Source of the DNA: Neisseriaceae bacterium
Lineage (GTDB): Bacteria > Pseudomonadota > Gammaproteobacteria > Burkholderiales > Neisseriaceae
NCBI GenBank assembly: GCA_017989485.1
Contig: JAGNPU010000059.1
Location: 1-8,601, forward strand
Direction of reading: 5' to 3'
DNA: 8,601 nucleotides
Shown: one piece after another, positions 6,105 to 8,601 of the stretch
How positions within the stretch are numbered: the stretch's first letter is position 1
How the letters are laid out: the number at the start of each line of letters is the position of its first letter
Notes under the pieces: model-generated
Database searches by the model: none
What the model was told of the DNA's origin: nothing
Seen by the model: only the letters and a program-made list of their open reading frames with translations
Made by a program: the position numbers and the translations under genes

Positions 6105-6124
6105 CCAGAAAAAGACAGTAGAAT
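6096..6124 (+). promoter_or_regulatory. Possible promoter of the LysR gene at 6156-7049
   Basis: TTCATC (6096-6101) and TAGAAT (6119-6124) are separated by 17 nt. The -10 match is good and the -35 is poor. Transcription would start near 6131, leaving a 25-nt leader that still contains the whole ribosome-binding site. The -35 overlaps the dyad at 6082-6104. Confidence 0.35.
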
Positions 6125-6142
6125 AAGGCCTTAGCCGTTTTT

Positions 6143-6150
6143 AAAGGAGG
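6143..6150 (+). promoter_or_regulatory. Near-perfect ribosome-binding site deciding the LysR start
   Basis: AAAGGAGG lies 5 nt before ATG 6156 but only 2 nt before GTG 6153, so it favours the ATG and a 297-residue protein. Confidence 0.7.
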
Positions 6151-6155
6151 TTGTG

Positions 6156-7049
6156 ATGTTGGCCAGAATCAGCTTAGAACAATGGCGTGCCTTTGTGGCC
6201 ACGGTGGAACACGATGGTTTTTTGCCTGCCGCCGAATATTTAAACAAAACCCAGTCAGCGGTCAGCCACGCCATCAAAAAAATGGAAGACCTCTTAGGCC
6301 AGGAGCTGTTCATCATCGAAGGGCGCAAAGCCGTGCTCACCGATTTGGGCAAGGCCCTCTTACCCGAGGCCAAACACCTGCTCAGCACGGCCCGTAAAGT
6401 CGAACGCCTAGCCGACCTTTATCGACCCGGCCTGCGCTCAGAGCTGTCTTTGGCCGTCGACATTTTGTTTCCTTACGACATTCTCTACGCCGCCTTTGAG
6501 CAGTTTTCCCTCGCCTATCCCAACCACCGTATTCGCCTATACGAAAGCGCCCTCTCCGGCACCCAGGAACTGATGGAAGAAGGCATGGTTGAATTAGGCA
6601 TTGCCAATGCCCTGCCGAGCCAATGCGTGACCCTACACCTGCTGTCCGCCTCGCTCGTGTGCGTGTGCCACCCACAGCACCCTCTGGCCGCCAGCACACA
6701 GGCCATCGACCTAGACACCCTGGCCGAATACCGCCAAATCGTGGTGCGCGACAGTGGCCGCCGCCACGAGGCCAATCATGGCTGGTTAGGCTCAACCCAA
6801 CGCTGGACCGTCACCAGCTTTGACACCATGTTGGCCATGGTGTTAAACAACCATGGTTTTGCCTGGCTGCCCGAGCACAAGGTCAAAGCCCTATTGGCCG
6901 AGGGCACCCTGATTCAGGTACCCTTAAACCAAAACAGCGAACGCTTGGCCAATCTCCAGCTAGGCTATGCCGAAGCCTTAAACAAGCGGCCTGAGGTCGT
7001 CGACATGGCCCACATCATCCACACCCTGTGCCAGCAAGCTCGGGCTTAA
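6156..7049 (+). CDS. LysR-family transcriptional regulator, divergent from the nitroreductase
   Basis: This full-length (297-residue) LysR regulator has its winged helix-turn-helix at residues 5-63. The recognition helix is about 33-44 (QSAVSHAIKKME), followed by LLGQELFIIEGRKAVLTDLG. The two-lobed effector domain spans about 90-295, with RSELSLAVDILFPYDIL starting the first lobe and HPLAASTQAIDLDTLAEYRQIVVRD within the second. Such proteins sense a small ligand and act as tetramers. Its position back-to-back with the nitroreductase, plus paired dyads in the shared spacer, points to control of that gene and of itself. The ligand is unknown. It ends at the shared terminator at 7048-7072, convergent with the MORN-repeat gene. 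Confidence 0.95.
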   Translation: MLARISLEQWRAFVATVEHDGFLPAAEYLNKTQSAVSHAIKKMEDLLGQELFIIEGRKAVLTDLGKALLPEAKHLLSTARKVERLADLYRPGLRSELSLAVDILFPYDILYAAFEQFSLAYPNHRIRLYESALSGTQELMEEGMVELGIANALPSQCVTLHLLSASLVCVCHPQHPLAASTQAIDLDTLAEYRQIVVRDSGRRHEANHGWLGSTQRWTVTSFDTMLAMVLNNHGFAWLPEHKVKALLAEGTLIQVPLNQNSERLANLQLGYAEALNKRPEVVDMAHIIHTLCQQARA

Positions 7050-7072
7050 AAAAATCGCCCTAACGGGCGATT
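7048..7072. terminator. Shared Rho-independent terminator between convergent genes
   Basis: AATCGCCC (7053-7060) pairs with GGGCGATT (7065-7072) around a TAAC loop. On the minus strand the stem is followed by a seven-T tract (complement of 7048-7054), so it is strong for the MORN-repeat gene, whose stop is at 7084. On the plus strand the tail is only TTGTTC, so it is weaker for the LysR gene, whose stop codon overlaps the A tract. Confidence 0.85.
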
Positions 7073-7083
7073 GTTCATGTGGC

Positions 7084-7935
7084 TTACGGTTCTGGATACA
7101 TCAGGTCACCCTGATCTTCATTAATCAAATTGCCCTTGGTGTCCCAAAACGATCGGTCGATGACCTCATCGTCTTTGAAAATCAGCTCCGAGGATTTTTG
7201 ATCGTTGCCAAACCATTCCGTTTGCACACCGTTTCGCTTGCCGTCTTTGGTGTAAAACATGTCTAGGGTTTGACGCCCCTCTTCATCCCAACTTTGCACC
7301 TCAACCACTTCGTTGCGCACCATTTTCATGTTGCTGCGCATCTGACCGTTCTCATACCAGCGCAACCACGGCCCCTCGGCCAGGTCTTGCTTAAACATCA
7401 TTTCGCTTTCCTTGCCACCACTCGGATACCAACGAGCGCCCCGCCCAGACACCTTGCCGCCCTCATAAAACAGCTGTGCCGACAGTTTGCCATTAGGATG
7501 CCAATTGCGCCACTCGCCCTCTTGGCGCCCCTTCACATACTGCCCCTTCATCTTGGGCTGGCCATTTTCATACCAAAACATCACTTCACCATTGCTGATG
7601 CGCGGCATAAACTGGGTTAACTGTTCGCGGCTGTCCAAAACATAAACGTTGGAATATTTTTGCCGTGCGGGCACATAAAAGTCTTGAATCTGGATGGGCT
7701 CGTTCTGACGTAAGCGGGCACGACGCTCATACTTGGCCCCCGCCTCGCTGCCGATCAAACGGCCGGCCACGTCAAAAAAAGCCACGTGGGTCATGGCCGT
7801 ATAAGCCATGCTGCCCCCTTTGCTACTCGCCGTCGCTGGCGGGCTTTTTTTAGGCGTGCTTGCAGCCATGGTCACAGAAGCCATCAAACCTAGGCACAAG
7901 CCGACCGATACCGCGCGACAATTTTTTTGCAGCAT
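7084..7935 (-). CDS. Exported MORN_2-repeat protein (YwqK-like repeats)
   Basis: The 283-residue product has a Sec signal peptide (basic MLQKNCR, hydrophobic core about 8-22, probable cleavage after TMA at residue 24). No lipobox is seen, so it is probably periplasmic or secreted. Residues 26-45 are a Pro/Ala/Ser/Lys-rich linker, and 50-115 a conserved-looking pre-domain (FFDVAGRLIG, DFYVPARQKYSNVYVLD). From about 120 there are roughly seven tandem 22-25-residue units of the WYxNGxxxxxxxxxxGxxxG type (WYENGQ, WHPNGK, WYPSGG, WYENGQ, WDEEGR, WFGNDQ, WDTKGN), which is the MORN_2 repeat. Databases often call such proteins 'YwqK family antitoxin', but nothing here supports a toxin-antitoxin role. 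ATG 7935 follows AAGGGTGG; the GTG or TTG starts further up would overlap the preceding gene. It lies 29 nt after the aldehyde dehydrogenase and may share its transcript. Function is unknown; ligand or surface binding through beta-hairpin repeats is the general expectation. Confidence 0.88.
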   Translation of the reverse strand: MLQKNCRAVSVGLCLGLMASVTMAASTPKKSPPATASSKGGSMAYTAMTHVAFFDVAGRLIGSEAGAKYERRARLRQNEPIQIQDFYVPARQKYSNVYVLDSREQLTQFMPRISNGEVMFWYENGQPKMKGQYVKGRQEGEWRNWHPNGKLSAQLFYEGGKVSGRGARWYPSGGKESEMMFKQDLAEGPWLRWYENGQMRSNMKMVRNEVVEVQSWDEEGRQTLDMFYTKDGKRNGVQTEWFGNDQKSSELIFKDDEVIDRSFWDTKGNLINEDQGDLMYPEP

Positions 7936-7964
7936 ATCACCACCCTTAATCTGGATCTGACGGC

Positions 7965-8601
7965 TTATTTTTGCCAATACGTTTTCACGTTCACAAATTC
8001 GTACAGGCCGAATTCCGATAGCTCGCGCCCAAACCCAGAGGACTTAACCCCACCAAACGGCAACCGCAAATCGCTGCTGGTGTGCCGATTCATAAAGACG
8101 CTGCCCACCTGTAGTTGCTGGGCCAGTCGCCATGCTTCTGCTTCGTTTTGGCTGTAAATGCTTGCACCCAAGCCAAACGGCGTGTCGTTGGCCAAGCGGA
8201 TCGCATCGGCGGCATCTTTGGCGCGCAACAGGCTGATCACCGGCCCAAACACCTCTTCATCATACACCCGGCAGTCTTGATTGACTTGATCCACAATGGT
8301 GGCCGGGTAGAAATACCCTTGGCCGGGCGGAATGTAGCCCCCACGCAACAAAATGGCGCCCTTGTCCAAGGCGTCTTTCACTTGAGCATGTAACCGCTGG
8401 CGCACGGCTTCGGTATGCAACGGCGCCAGGCTGGTGCTGTCCAGCAAAGGATTGCCCATCGTCAGCCTGGCAGCGGCTTCTTGAAAATAACCCAGGAACT
8501 CATCCACCACCGACTCGGCCACGATTAAGCGCTTGGCGGCATTACACGACTGCCCCGCATCCCGGTAGCGTGAGTAGCACGCTTCGGTGGCGGCCAAACG
8601 C
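7965..8601 (-). CDS. NAD(P)-dependent aldehyde dehydrogenase, Sad/GabD-like succinate-semialdehyde type (N-terminus beyond right edge)
   Basis: This is the C-terminal 212 codons of an aldehyde dehydrogenase, open through the right edge; the catalytic glutamate region lies outside. The catalytic cysteine is in GQSCNAAKR. Further landmarks are ARLTMGNPLL, GYFYPATIVDQV, EEVFGPVISLLRAKD, ANDTPFGLGASIYS, NRHTSSDLRLPFGGVKSSGFGREL and the ending EFGLYEFVNVKT. The GQ-C-AAKR block and the SGFGRELSEFGLYEF ending resemble E. coli Sad (YneI) and GabD, which oxidise succinate semialdehyde to succinate. The substrate cannot be settled from this half of the protein, because related enzymes take other small aldehydes. 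It stops at TAA 7965-7967, just before the MORN-repeat gene, without an intervening terminator. Confidence 0.93.
   Translation of the reverse strand, partial: RLAATEACYSRYRDAGQSCNAAKRLIVAESVVDEFLGYFQEAAARLTMGNPLLDSTSLAPLHTEAVRQRLHAQVKDALDKGAILLRGGYIPPGQGYFYPATIVDQVNQDCRVYDEEVFGPVISLLRAKDAADAIRLANDTPFGLGASIYSQNEAEAWRLAQQLQVGSVFMNRHTSSDLRLPFGGVKSSGFGRELSEFGLYEFVNVKTYWQK

Noticed and set aside
7084..7935. Reading the MORN-repeat gene as the antitoxin of a toxin-antitoxin pair
   Set aside because: The protein has a signal peptide, and neither neighbour (an aldehyde dehydrogenase and a convergent LysR gene) looks like a toxin.
7936..7977. 14-residue N-terminal extension of the MORN-repeat protein, overlapping the dehydrogenase end
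   Set aside because: It would bury the signal peptide behind extra residues, and the GGTGGTGAT-type ribosome-binding site lies inside it, pointing to ATG 7935.

Overview
The window looks like ordinary chromosome of a proteobacterium, probably beta or gamma. The evidence is Shine-Dalgarno-led tightly packed genes, two LysR-type regulators, an ActP-like sodium:solute symporter, a proteobacterial-type acetate kinase and a Sad/GabD-type aldehyde dehydrogenase. Coding DNA is fairly GC-rich and the spacers are AT-rich. I saw no Neisseria-type uptake sequences, and the exact lineage cannot be fixed from the sequence alone. No tRNA, rRNA, CRISPR array, insertion sequence, transposase or phage gene is visible.

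Layout from left to right. (1) 1-695, minus: a LysR-family regulator cut off by the left edge, with a plausible own promoter at 792-820. (2) 857-3835, minus: a compact three-gene unit running from high to low coordinates. It comprises a small two-helix membrane protein, an ActP-like symporter that lacks the usual first helix, and an FAD-dependent D-2-hydroxyacid (lactate-like) dehydrogenase. Both junctions overlap, by 8 and 4 nt. (3) 3892-3927: a strong terminator separating that unit from (4) acetate kinase ackA (3938-5131, minus), which has its own promoter. (5) A nitroreductase (5329-5925, minus) divergent from a second LysR regulator (6156-7049, plus). The 230-nt spacer between them carries two dyads with T-N11-A geometry, three helical turns apart and well placed over both promoters. 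(6) A terminator shared with the convergent gene. (7) An exported MORN_2-repeat protein (7084-7935, minus), 29 nt behind an aldehyde dehydrogenase (7965-8601, minus) cut by the right edge.

How the genes may work together (inference): the symporter and FAD dehydrogenase would import and oxidise a small hydroxy- or monocarboxylate such as D-lactate. Acetate kinase handles the acetyl-phosphate/acetate end of the same overflow metabolism, but from a separate transcript. The nitroreductase is most likely controlled by the divergent LysR protein. The aldehyde dehydrogenase and the MORN-repeat protein may share a transcript whose start lies outside the window.

I found no clear sign of a wholly new defence, mobile or RNA system. 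The points most worth a second look are the split-looking symporter/small-protein junction, the regulatory architecture between the nitroreductase and LysR, the structured nitroreductase leader, and the pairing of an exported MORN-repeat protein with an aldehyde dehydrogenase.
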